From Deltaproteobacteria bacterium (lineage in GTDB: Bacteria; UBA10199; GCA-002796325; JACPFF01): a stretch of 64,000 bases of DNA. Location of the stretch: NCBI GenBank assembly GCA_016210045.1, contig JACQUX010000011.1, positions 54,512 to 118,511 of the forward strand, read 5' to 3'. The notes under the pieces are model-generated. The model saw only the letters and a list, made by a program, of their open reading frames with translations, searched no databases and was not told the DNA's origin. A program made the translations under genes and the position numbers. Below, piece after piece: positions 33,313 to 41,180 of this stretch (within the stretch, counting starts at the first letter, position 1; every line of letters begins with the position of its first letter).

Positions 33313-35026
33313 TGAATCACGCGATACGCGGGTGTGGGGCAGCTTCAATCTGCAATGCGGCTACGGCTTTGGCCTCCCGGTGGCCACGTCCATTACCGAA
33401 GGCGGGACGCTGCATCGCGTGGAATGCCTGTTCCTCGATCGAAAATATAAGCAGACTTTCGGCTTCGGACTCGGCGGCGCATTCATCCATGGCGAGACCC
33501 AAGGCAAGTTGTTGCCGGTGGTGGGCGTGGACGGCACGTCGACCGACAACACGACCAACGGTGTACTTTTTTCCGTCGTCAAAATGGACCGCCACCGCTC
33601 GGACGGCAAATCGATCGTCAGTTGGTGGAGCGCGGACACGTACGGAGTCGGGATCGGCGGGCTGACGGCGACCACGCCGGGCCGTCGCCTCAACGATGGG
33701 ACGACGGTGCCGGAGCGGAGCGAGGATTTTACGACGCTCGACTTCGTCGATACGCAGCGCGGGGGACTCGAGATCCGCTTGGGCAAAAACTTTGCACTGG
33801 CCCCGTTCGTTGGCCTCTCCAACGGGCTGCATCACGCCTTCATGAGCGACACGGAGGTCGAAGACTGGCCTTATGCAGTCCGCGACATCACACTGATGGT
33901 CGGAGCCGATCTCGTGATTGGCGGCGACAGCTTCGCGCCAGATAAGGCCAATACGGCGGGAGCCGAAGAGATCGCCTACGTACTGATCGGCCAATATCTG
34001 TTAGAGATCCCGAAAGCCTATTTGAATCAGCGCGACTTGATGGAACCGATCGCCCAAACCGCGGCATTGAATACAATGGCGAAAGGTCCCGGAGACGGCC
34101 CGATGGCGCCGTATACCGAAGACCTCTCGGTGATTTCGGTGGCGCTGCCGATCTTGAGCGCGATGGGCGCCAACCAGAAACTCGCCGCGCTCCACCGCTT
34201 TCCTGAAGCGTGGCGACCGTTCCCGATGGCGCTGGAGGGCGGGCGCGCGATCCTGTTCGGAGCGCTCGGCTGTTTCGACGACACCCCGGGGAAAGAAGGC
34301 TACTGCGCAGAAGGCTTGAATTCCGCAGGTCGAGTCGGATCGATGCTGCTGATCCATTTCGAGGCCCCGAAATATGCGTTGCCGATCTATCGATCCGCAC
34401 TCGGCGCGGTATTGGCGGTCGCGGGGATGCTCACCAAGAAGCCGGCACTCGTGAGCAGCGGATTCAGCACCTTCACCGAATCGGCATGGGATCCGGTCCC
34501 GCACGAGGACCCCGACATCGATTCGGACCGACTCGTCGCCTCCACGACAGTGACCTATGCCCCATACGCCCATTTCGACGACGGCGATCGCACTGCCGGC
34601 CGCGCGGTGATCCGCAAACGGACCCAACTCGGGCACGGGATGGTCAAGGCGGAGACGGCCGTGGCCGTGGCGGCGCCGCAACTCCGCGTCGATAGCCTGC
34701 TGCGGCGCGCCGGTGTCGGCGACGAGGGTCTGCCCGATAACGACGCGCCCGGGACGATCCGTTCCGAGGTCGGAGTCGGCGTCGATGTTCCGCTCGGCGG
34801 CGGCGTCAATTTGCATCTCGGGGCCGGCGCTCATTTACTCGCGAAGGCACAAGGCACTGCGACCCACGCCGGTGGCGGCGTACAAGGCGATGTCGCGCTC
34901 GAGATCCGCCTTGGCAAAGACAGCAATTTGAACCTTTCACTCGGCTGCCAAGTCGTGAAGAGTTGGACCGACGACCACAACGAATTGGAAATCGCCCCGG
35001 CCATTGGGTTCAAATTTTCGCGGTGA
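33305..35026 (+). CDS. Barrel-like protein without signal peptide, coupled to the large lipoprotein
   Basis: 573 residues. It starts inside the end of the large lipoprotein gene (ATGGGTGA overlap). Amphipathic strands dominate the N-terminal ~200 residues and the C-terminal ~120 residues, and the protein ends in IAPAIGFKFSR, like an outer-membrane barrel. A helical, more hydrophobic centre (AGRVGSMLLIHFEAPKYALP..., SALGAVLAVAGML) separates them. No N-terminal signal peptide is present, which is odd for a barrel. Either it is exported differently, or it is the C-terminal part of the lipoprotein joined by a +1 frameshift. The family is not recognised. Confidence 0.6.
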   Translation: MGDESRDTRVWGSFNLQCGYGFGLPVATSITEGGTLHRVECLFLDRKYKQTFGFGLGGAFIHGETQGKLLPVVGVDGTSTDNTTNGVLFSVVKMDRHRSDGKSIVSWWSADTYGVGIGGLTATTPGRRLNDGTTVPERSEDFTTLDFVDTQRGGLEIRLGKNFALAPFVGLSNGLHHAFMSDTEVEDWPYAVRDITLMVGADLVIGGDSFAPDKANTAGAEEIAYVLIGQYLLEIPKAYLNQRDLMEPIAQTAALNTMAKGPGDGPMAPYTEDLSVISVALPILSAMGANQKLAALHRFPEAWRPFPMALEGGRAILFGALGCFDDTPGKEGYCAEGLNSAGRVGSMLLIHFEAPKYALPIYRSALGAVLAVAGMLTKKPALVSSGFSTFTESAWDPVPHEDPDIDSDRLVASTTVTYAPYAHFDDGDRTAGRAVIRKRTQLGHGMVKAETAVAVAAPQLRVDSLLRRAGVGDEGLPDNDAPGTIRSEVGVGVDVPLGGGVNLHLGAGAHLLAKAQGTATHAGGGVQGDVALEIRLGKDSNLNLSLGCQVVKSWTDDHNELEIAPAIGFKFSR

Positions 35027-35468
35027 GTCGCGTGAGCAAGGTGACGATGATAGCTTGTACGGCAGGGGATTTGACATCGCGGTAAAAATTATTTCCTAAC
35101 GATGAATATTCCGTACTGGGCACGCAATGCCGATAGAGGACCGTGGGCAAATCCCATTGACCTTTTTTCCCCTGATAATTTTCATATCGCTTTGCCTGAA
35201 GATCGGCCGCCGATAACTGCAACGCATCGTTCAATGCGGCGATGAGATTCATTCGCTGCCTCTCGCCCTCATATTGCAATTCGGCATGTTCCAAATACCG
35301 TGCAACAGGGTTCTGCATCGCGTCCTTGCTGCCGGCCACGGCGGCCGTACCATGAGGGGCATCTCGTGTGACGGAGCAGACATACGCCGTGAGGCCCACG
35401 CCGATGACGAGCAGTGGAAGCATGGTCCGCTGACCAAGTCGAATGGCTTTGTGGAGCAACGAAAGCAT
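35010..35468 (-). CDS. Small membrane-anchored protein of unknown function
   Basis: 152 residues with an N-terminal membrane helix (MLPLLVIGVGLTAYVCSV) after a short basic leader, then a soluble helical part with RYLEHAELQYEGERQRM and a C-terminal segment AIIVTLLTRLTAKI. A GGAGGTG ribosome site precedes the ATG at 35468. The stop overlaps the end of the convergent barrel-like gene by 17 nt. It lies 6 nt after vapC, so it may be co-transcribed with the toxin-antitoxin pair. Base composition is slightly more AT-rich than its neighbours. The family is not recognised. Confidence 0.6.
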   Translation of the reverse strand: MLSLLHKAIRLGQRTMLPLLVIGVGLTAYVCSVTRDAPHGTAAVAGSKDAMQNPVARYLEHAELQYEGERQRMNLIAALNDALQLSAADLQAKRYENYQGKKGQWDLPTVLYRHCVPSTEYSSLGNNFYRDVKSPAVQAIIVTLLTRLTAKI

Positions 35469-35474
35469 AGCGTT

Positions 35475-35912
35475 CTACACCTCCGACGGATCGACGGTTG
35501 CGAGGCCAGCATCGGCGGCGGCATTCAACAATTTCCGATCGGACGCGGCGAAACGAGGCGCAATGCCACGCTCCACCAGCAATAACGCGGACGCCAAATG
35601 AATCGCATCGGCACCCCGCAGTGGATGGACGTGAAAGAGACTCGGCAGCTTACGGCACACGTCGTCGTTCAATGCGACGACGTGTATGCGCCGCCAATCC
35701 TCCTCGAAGGCCACTACCGCCCGTTGGAGCTGAACGCGCGAGATCTGGCCGCTCCGTTGGAGACGCGTGAGGGCTGAATACATCTCCGCATACGCGAGTG
35801 AGGCGGTCATCAATGGGAACTCACGCGCAAACCATCGGTCGATCTCCGCAGAACCCGCCTCCTGGACATAGCGTTTCACAAGGACACTGCTGTCGCAATA
35901 ATGGGGCGTCAC
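35475..35912 (-). CDS. vapC: VapC-type PIN-domain toxin
   Basis: 145 residues of PIN fold, a metal-dependent ribonuclease. The acidic residues are in place: D7 in YCDSSVLVKR, E43 in LAYAEMYSAL, D101 in LRGADAIHLASAL and an aspartate in FAASDRKLL. The GTG start overlaps the antitoxin stop (GTGA), the usual coupling. Free toxin would cleave RNA until neutralised by VapB. PIN toxins of this group often target tRNA, but the target here is unknown. Confidence 0.9.
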   Translation of the reverse strand: MTPHYCDSSVLVKRYVQEAGSAEIDRWFAREFPLMTASLAYAEMYSALTRLQRSGQISRVQLQRAVVAFEEDWRRIHVVALNDDVCRKLPSLFHVHPLRGADAIHLASALLLVERGIAPRFAASDRKLLNAAADAGLATVDPSEV

Positions 35913-36205
35913 CAGGTCTCCCGTTCCTCGGCGATCAACTCCGCCGCGCCCGAACGAAGGCCACGAATCTTCGCATGCCGTCGCACCGCCCCCTGCTTGA
36001 CTGGGCGTCGCAGCAACGCCTCGGCCTCCAATATGAGCAGTCGCTCTTCCAGCGAGGCGGCCTCGGCCCCGCCCTGTTCCCCGATGGGAACCAGCTTAGC
36101 TACTGGCTCGCCACGGTCCGTGACGAGAAACCGCCCTCCCGCCCGCACACGACGCAGATAGGCACTGAGGGAATTTTTTAAAACAGCTATATTGACCTCT
36201 TTCAT
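35909..36205 (-). CDS. vapB: VapB antitoxin, Phd/YefM type
   Basis: 98 residues. The N-terminal part (MKEVNIAVLKNSLSAYLRRVRAGGRFLVTDRGEPVAKLVPI) is the Phd/YefM DNA-binding fold; the C-terminal part (ALLRRPVKQGAVRR...) would wrap around the PIN toxin. It should repress its own promoter together with VapC. The AT-rich palindromic region directly upstream is a good operator candidate. Confidence 0.9.
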   Translation of the reverse strand: MKEVNIAVLKNSLSAYLRRVRAGGRFLVTDRGEPVAKLVPIGEQGGAEAASLEERLLILEAEALLRRPVKQGAVRRHAKIRGLRSGAAELIAEERETW

Positions 36206-36240
36206 ATATGGCTATAATAGCTATGATCTGATTCGCTTGT
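36181..36240. promoter_or_regulatory. AT-rich divergent promoter/operator between vapBC and the menaquinone genes
   Basis: It contains a palindromic block around GGCTATAATAGC (36211-36222) plus nearby AGCTAT repeats, a likely VapBC operator. On the plus strand TTGACC (36192-36197) and TATAAT (36213-36218) with a 15-nt spacer could drive the gene at 36294. On the minus strand TATTAT lies only 8 nt before the vapB ATG. Confidence 0.5.
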
Positions 36241-36293
36241 CAACGATCTTCGCGCCGCTTGACTCCGACTCTCCGCCGTGCTCCTAGCCGATC

Positions 36294-37511
36294 ATGTTCC
36301 TCCGCGCTGCGTGGGTGTTGCCAATCGATCAGCCGCCGATCCGCGATGGATGGGTGGAGATCGTCGCGGGACAGATCCGTTCGGTGGGGCCGACGGTGCC
36401 GCACGTGCGCACGGCTGACGTCGTGGAACTCCCCGCGCATCTGCTGCTCCCCGGTCTCGTGAATGCGCATACCCATCTCGACCTCGCCGGCGTCACGACA
36501 CCCTGTTCCGCACACCAGGGATTTGTGCCGTGGTTGGACACGGTCGTGGCCTACCGCCGCGCGGCCTCGACGGCCGACCTGCAACACGGGCTGCGGCGCG
36601 CCGTGCGGGAACTGCTCGCGGGCGGCGTGACGTGTGTCGGCGACTATATCGGCGACGCGCGTTGGTTTTCACTTTTGGCGACCACACCATTCAAGGGCAC
36701 CGCATGGTTGGAAGTGATCGGCTGCACGCCGGAACGGATAACTGAGCACCGTCAAGCAATGAACGCCGCGCTGCAACGGTGCGCCGCTTTTTCCGCGCAG
36801 TGGCCACACGGCTTCACGCCCCACGCCCCATACAGCGTCCATCGGGATGCACTGCACGCGTTGCTGGCAAAGCGTGCGTCGTCCGTCCCGCTCGCGATCC
36901 ATTGCGCGGAATCTCCGGAGGAGTGGGAGTTTTTCACTACCGCTTCCGGACCGCTGTGGACGCGGATGACGCAGCTTGGCTGGCGCGGCACACCGGACGC
37001 GCATTCGCCGCTGCACTACCTCGACAGCGTCGGGCCATTGCCGCCACGCACTTGCCTCATTCATGGCAACTATCTCCATGCGGACGACATCGCGTTGTTG
37101 CAACAACGGCGCTGCACCGTAATTCATTGTCCGCCGAGCCACGCCCATTTCGGTTTCAGATGTTTCCCGCTGGAAGCGCTGATGGCCGCCAACATTCCAA
37201 TCGCGCTCGGCACCGACAGCCACGCCAGCGCGTCGACGATCGGGATGTTGGCGGCGCTCCGGCAAGTGCAGCAGACCTACCCCGCTCTCGCGACGGCCCA
37301 GCTGGTCCGGATGGCGACACGCGGCGGGGCCGAGGCGCTCGGCTTAGAAAAGCGCTGCGGCAGTCTATCGCCCGGCATGGCCGCCGATCTGGCGGCCGTA
37401 CGGCTGCTCGATCCGACGGCCGATCCGTATCAGAACGTCTTATTGAATGACACGGCGGATCGTGTATGGATCGACGGCGAGGAACAGCATGCCGCATCGG
37501 ACACTCCGTGA
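36294..37511 (+). CDS. mqnX: Amidohydrolase, probable aminofutalosine deaminase
   Basis: 405 residues of the amidohydrolase superfamily. Metal and catalytic motifs: NAHTHLDL, TPHAPYSVH, HCAESPEEWEFF, LIHGNYLH and GTDSHAS. These fit the SAH/chlorohydrolase/MqnX branch. MqnX deaminates aminodeoxyfutalosine in the futalosine menaquinone pathway; that reading is supported by the four following genes (UbiD, UbiE, UbiX and UbiA families), which match the late steps. Alternative: SAH or methylthioadenosine deaminase. It overlaps the UbiD gene by 23 nt. The promoter may lie at 36192-36218. Confidence 0.75.
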   Translation: MFLRAAWVLPIDQPPIRDGWVEIVAGQIRSVGPTVPHVRTADVVELPAHLLLPGLVNAHTHLDLAGVTTPCSAHQGFVPWLDTVVAYRRAASTADLQHGLRRAVRELLAGGVTCVGDYIGDARWFSLLATTPFKGTAWLEVIGCTPERITEHRQAMNAALQRCAAFSAQWPHGFTPHAPYSVHRDALHALLAKRASSVPLAIHCAESPEEWEFFTTASGPLWTRMTQLGWRGTPDAHSPLHYLDSVGPLPPRTCLIHGNYLHADDIALLQQRRCTVIHCPPSHAHFGFRCFPLEALMAANIPIALGTDSHASASTIGMLAALRQVQQTYPALATAQLVRMATRGGAEALGLEKRCGSLSPGMAADLAAVRLLDPTADPYQNVLLNDTADRVWIDGEEQHAASDTP

Positions 37512-38940
37512 CTTTGTGACCACGCTCGAAACGCGAGGCGCCCTCGTGCGCATTCGCGAGCGCGTGGATCCACGGCTCGAGATCACCGCCATCGCCGACC
37601 GCGTAATGAAGTCGCCTGGCGGCGGACCGGCCTTGCTGTTCGAAAATGTCGTCGGCTCCCGCTTTCCGGTGTTGATCAATGCGCTCGGCTCCGCACAACG
37701 CATGGCGTGGGCCCTTGGGGGCGAGCGCCTCGAAGACATCGCGGCCGAGATCGACGCCCTCGTCAAGACCACGCCGCCGGCGTCGTGGATCGAGAAGTTG
37801 CAGATGCTGCCGAAGTTGGCGCGCTTCGGATCGTATCTCCCGAAATCGGTCCGCGCGGGCGCATGTCAGGATGTCGCGATCGATCCGCCCGACTTGACCC
37901 AACTCCCAGTGCTCACCTGTTGGCCGCTCGATGCGGGACCATTCATCACGTTCGGCAGCGTCATCACTCGCGACCCCGTCTCGGGATTGCGCAATGTCGG
38001 ACTGTATCGGATGCAAGTGTATGACGCCCAAACCACTGGGATGCACTGGCAAATCCACAAGGTCGGGGCGCGGCATTATCAATATTACCAAGCGCGCGGC
38101 GAACGGATGCCGGTCGCGGTCTGCATCGGCGGCGATCCAATCCTGACCTGGTGCGCGTGTGCGCCGCTGCCCGACGGACTCGATGAATTCATGATCGCCG
38201 GGCTGCTGCGAAAACGTGCGGTGGAATTGGTCCCATGCCGCACCATTCCACTCGAAGTGCCCGCAGAGGCCGATTTTGTCATTGAGGGCTACGTCGACCC
38301 GCAGGAACCGTTACGCGTCGAAGGCCCGTTCGGCGATCACACCGGCTACTATTCGCCGGCCGAACCGTATCCGACCTTTCACGTCACCGCGCTGACCCAT
38401 CGTCGCGATCCGATCTATTTCACCACGATCGTCGGCCGTCCGCCGATGGAAGACGGCTATATGGGCCAAGCGGTCGAACGATTGTCGCTCCCGCTGCTGC
38501 GCATGACCTTCCCGGAAATCGTCGACATCCATTTGCCGATCGCCGCATGCTTTCATAATTTAGTGATCGTCGCGCTGCGGAAACAATATCCGGGCCATGC
38601 GCAGAAAATTATGCACGCGTTGTGGGGCACCGGCCAATTGATGTTTTCGAAGACGATCATCGTCGTCGATCACGACGTGAACGTGCAAGATGTCGGCGAA
38701 GTGGTGTGGCGCGTCAGCAATAATATCGACCCCCGCCGCGATGTCGTGTTCGCCGACGGCCCAGTCGACGCGCTCGATCACTCGGCGCCGCAGCCGCTGA
38801 TCGGCTCCAAGATGGGGATTGACGGGACACGCAAAAGTCGCGAAGAGGGGCATCCGCGGGAGTGGCCGCCCGATATTGTGATGGACGCGGCCACGAAGCA
38901 GCGCGTGGATGCGATCTGGGAACGATTGGGGATTCGCTAA
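37489..38940 (+). CDS. ubiD: UbiD-family decarboxylase (MqnL-type candidate)
   Basis: 483 residues from the ATG at 37489, which overlaps the deaminase gene. UbiD enzymes use prenylated FMN made by UbiX to decarboxylate aromatic acids. Typical segments: NVGLYRMQVYDAQTTGMHWQIHKVGARHYQ (metal/cofactor binding), EGYVDPQEPLRVEGPFGDHTGYYSP, RPPMEDG and the late FADGPVDALDHSAP. In the futalosine route the UbiD-like enzyme (MqnL) decarboxylates the prenylated dihydroxynaphthoate. The presence of ubiX two genes downstream fits the cofactor need. Confidence 0.9.
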   Translation: MPHRTLRDFVTTLETRGALVRIRERVDPRLEITAIADRVMKSPGGGPALLFENVVGSRFPVLINALGSAQRMAWALGGERLEDIAAEIDALVKTTPPASWIEKLQMLPKLARFGSYLPKSVRAGACQDVAIDPPDLTQLPVLTCWPLDAGPFITFGSVITRDPVSGLRNVGLYRMQVYDAQTTGMHWQIHKVGARHYQYYQARGERMPVAVCIGGDPILTWCACAPLPDGLDEFMIAGLLRKRAVELVPCRTIPLEVPAEADFVIEGYVDPQEPLRVEGPFGDHTGYYSPAEPYPTFHVTALTHRRDPIYFTTIVGRPPMEDGYMGQAVERLSLPLLRMTFPEIVDIHLPIAACFHNLVIVALRKQYPGHAQKIMHALWGTGQLMFSKTIIVVDHDVNVQDVGEVVWRVSNNIDPRRDVVFADGPVDALDHSAPQPLIGSKMGIDGTRKSREEGHPREWPPDIVMDAATKQRVDAIWERLGIR

Positions 38941-39629
38941 TGCCGGACCTGCAACAACTCTTTACCAACATCGCGCCGACCTACGACAAGCTGAACCGAT
39001 GGCTCAGTTTCTCGCGAGATCGGCGCTGGCGCACCCACGCGATCGGCGCCATCACGCCGCGGCTCTCGTTCCGCGTCCTCGATCTCTGCGCCGGCACGCT
39101 CGACATGAGCGTCGCGATGCTGCGCCGTTTCCCTCAAGCCACGATCACGTGCGTCGATTTCTCAGCAAAGATGTTAGAACTCGGGATGCGTAAGGTTCCG
39201 CATGTGTTTCAGCGCCAAGTGGAAACACGCTGCGAAGACGCGATGCGCTTCGCCTTCCCCGATCATTCATTTGATGTCGTGCTCTGCGCGTTCGGGATGC
39301 GCAACCTCCCGGATCAAGTGCGCGCACTGCAACAGATCCGGCGCGTGCTGGAACCGAACGGCGAACTCGTCATCCTCGAATTCTTTCAGCCGACGACCAC
39401 GGCCGCTCGATGGTTTGGTCGCACCTATGGCCGTTACATCATCCCGCTGTTGGGTGGCTTGCTCTCGAAGCAACGCCCGGCCTATGAGTATTTGCGCGAC
39501 TCGACAGCCGCGTTTTATCCGCTCTCCGCGTACCGCGCACTGCTACGACAACATGGCTTTCACGTGCGCGTCGCGGAGGAGTTGTCGGGCGGCGTGGCCT
39601 CGCTAATCGTCGCGGAACCGAATGGGTGA
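38940..39629 (+). CDS. ubiE: UbiE/MenG-type quinone methyltransferase
   Basis: 229 residues. It starts at the TAATG overlap with ubiD. SAM-binding motif I reads VLDLCAGTLDMSVAML, with the usual GTGD changed to GTLD. CAFGMRNLPDQVRAL and FYPLSAYRALLRQHGF match UbiE/MenG, which methylate demethylmenaquinone or a ubiquinone precursor. Within this cluster the menaquinone role is most likely. A heptamer-type repeat separates it from ubiX. Confidence 0.9.
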   Translation: MPDLQQLFTNIAPTYDKLNRWLSFSRDRRWRTHAIGAITPRLSFRVLDLCAGTLDMSVAMLRRFPQATITCVDFSAKMLELGMRKVPHVFQRQVETRCEDAMRFAFPDHSFDVVLCAFGMRNLPDQVRALQQIRRVLEPNGELVILEFFQPTTTAARWFGRTYGRYIIPLLGGLLSKQRPAYEYLRDSTAAFYPLSAYRALLRQHGFHVRVAEELSGGVASLIVAEPNG

Positions 39630-39668
39630 CTAGTGGCTGGTGACTGGGGAACGGACCACGAGTCACCC
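39624..39668. repeat. Heptamer-like short repeat with inverted ends
   Basis: TGACTAG/TGGCTGG/TGACTGG units run from the ubiE stop, bounded by GGGTGACT (39624-39631) and GAGTCACCC (39660-39668). It is of the same general style as the repeats at 20063, 40281, 47808 and 52083. Confidence 0.6.
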
Positions 39669-39683
39669 TTCCGAGGAGGCGAC

Positions 39684-40280
39684 ATGCACAGCACAACTTT
39701 CAAAACACAGCGTGCGAACGGAGAAAAAAAGATCGTCGTGTGCCTCAGTGGCGCGAGTGGGGCGATCTATGCAAAGCAGCTGCTGGATGTCTTAGTCCCA
39801 TCGCCGCACCGTGTCGCCATTGTCGCCAGCGAGCACGCCAAACAAATTTGGGTCGATGAAGTCGGCGGCTGCCTCGAACAGTATGACTGCCCGCTCTACG
39901 CCGTGCATGACTTCACGGCGCCGTTCGCCAGCGGCTCTAATGTCTGGGACGCGTGCGTGATCGTCCCGTGCAGCATGGGAATGTTGGGACGGATTGCGCA
40001 TGGCATGGCCGAAGACTTGATCGCTCGCTGCGGCGACGTCTTTTTAAAAGAACGGCGGCCATTGCTCCTGGTCCCGCGCGAAACGCCATTCACGTTGATT
40101 CACCTCGACAACATGCGCGCGCTAACACTGGCCGGCGCGACGATCCTTCCCGCGTCGCCGTCGTTCTATGGCCGCCCGCGCAGCATTGAAGAGGCCGTAG
40201 ACACAGTCGTCGCGCGGATCGTGGACCATCTCGGCATCGCATACCAACCACGGACGAAGCGGTGGGGGGCCGAGAGGTAA
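39684..40280 (+). CDS. ubiX: UbiX-type flavin prenyltransferase
   Basis: 198 residues from the ATG at 39684, which has a GAGGAGG site; an in-frame ATG at 39633 lacks one and lies in the repeat. UbiX makes prenylated FMN, the UbiD cofactor. Signature segments: IVVCLSGASGAIYAKQLLD (flavin loop), SEHAKQIW, the PCSMGMLGRIAHGMAEDLI stretch and KERRPLLLVPRETPF. Its place between ubiE and ubiA fits a dedicated quinone cluster (MqnM-type). Confidence 0.93.
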   Translation: MHSTTFKTQRANGEKKIVVCLSGASGAIYAKQLLDVLVPSPHRVAIVASEHAKQIWVDEVGGCLEQYDCPLYAVHDFTAPFASGSNVWDACVIVPCSMGMLGRIAHGMAEDLIARCGDVFLKERRPLLLVPRETPFTLIHLDNMRALTLAGATILPASPSFYGRPRSIEEAVDTVVARIVDHLGIAYQPRTKRWGAER

Positions 40281-40319
40281 GGCAAAATGCAAAGTGCAAA
40301 ATACAAAGTGCAAAATGCC
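40281..40319. repeat. Heptamer-type repeat forming the 5' end of ubiA
   Basis: Tandem AAAATGC, AAAGTGC, AAAATAC, AAAGTGC and AAAATGC units, the same family as the arm at 20083-20112. The ubiA start codon and first eleven codons lie inside it. Confidence 0.85.
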
Positions 40320-41180
40320 GGAGGGGGTCGAAGTACGGCGCGCCTGCGCGACACCTTAGAGCTGATCAAGTTTTCGCACACCATCTTTGCGTTGCCGTTC
40401 GCGCTCGGTGCGATGTGGGTCGCTGCGCACGGCTGGCCGGGATGGCGCACCGGCGCATTGATCATCGCCGCGATGATCACGGCCCGCGCTACGGCGATGG
40501 CCGTCAATCGACTCGCCGATCGGCATTTCGACGCGCGCAATCCCCGCACGCGCGACCGCCCGCTACCGGCGGGACGGCTCTCTCCACGCTACGTGATCAC
40601 TTTCACCGTCATCATGCTCCTCGGCTTTCTACTCTGCACCGCGGCGCTGAATCGACTCGCACTGCAACTCGCCCCAGTCGCACTCTTGGTGTTGTGCGGC
40701 TATTCATTCATGAAGCGGGTCACCCCCTGGTCCCATCTGGTCCTCGGGGCGTCCCTCGGACTGGCCGCCCCGGCGGCAGAAGTCGCGGTCCGCGCCGCGA
40801 TCAGCGCCCCGTTTGTGCTGCTTGGGTTAGCGATCTGTGGTTGGGTCGCCGGGTTCGACATCATTTATGCCACACTCGATGTCGACTTCGATCGCGCCCA
40901 CGGCCTCCACTCCGTCCCGGCTCGATTCGGCGTCGCCACCGCCCTCTGGATCGCGCGCGGCCTGCATATCGCCGCAGCCGTCGGTTTTTTCGCATTCGGC
41001 CGGCTGGCTCAACTCGGCACGCCGTATTTCATCGCCACCACGCTCATGGCGCTGGCGTTACTCATCGAACAATCGCTCGTGCGCGCCCATGATCTCTCCC
41101 GCGTCAACACCACGTTCTTCACTGCGAACGGATGGGTCAGCATGCTGTTTTTTTGCGGCACGCTAGGGGGCACCCGGTGA
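40287..41180 (+). CDS. ubiA: UbiA-family prenyltransferase (MqnP-type candidate)
   Basis: 297 residues with about nine membrane helices. Both prenyl-diphosphate-binding motifs are intact: NRLADRHFDARNPRTRDRP and DIIYATLDVDFDRAHGLHS. It should attach the polyprenyl chain to the aromatic precursor, as MqnP in the futalosine route. The first 11 residues (MQSAKYKVQNA) are encoded by a heptamer repeat and look unlike normal UbiA termini; an AAGG site 5 nt upstream nevertheless supports this start. It ends overlapping the convergent lamin-tail gene by 18 nt. Confidence 0.92.
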   Translation: MQSAKYKVQNAGGGRSTARLRDTLELIKFSHTIFALPFALGAMWVAAHGWPGWRTGALIIAAMITARATAMAVNRLADRHFDARNPRTRDRPLPAGRLSPRYVITFTVIMLLGFLLCTAALNRLALQLAPVALLVLCGYSFMKRVTPWSHLVLGASLGLAAPAAEVAVRAAISAPFVLLGLAICGWVAGFDIIYATLDVDFDRAHGLHSVPARFGVATALWIARGLHIAAAVGFFAFGRLAQLGTPYFIATTLMALALLIEQSLVRAHDLSRVNTTFFTANGWVSMLFFCGTLGGTR

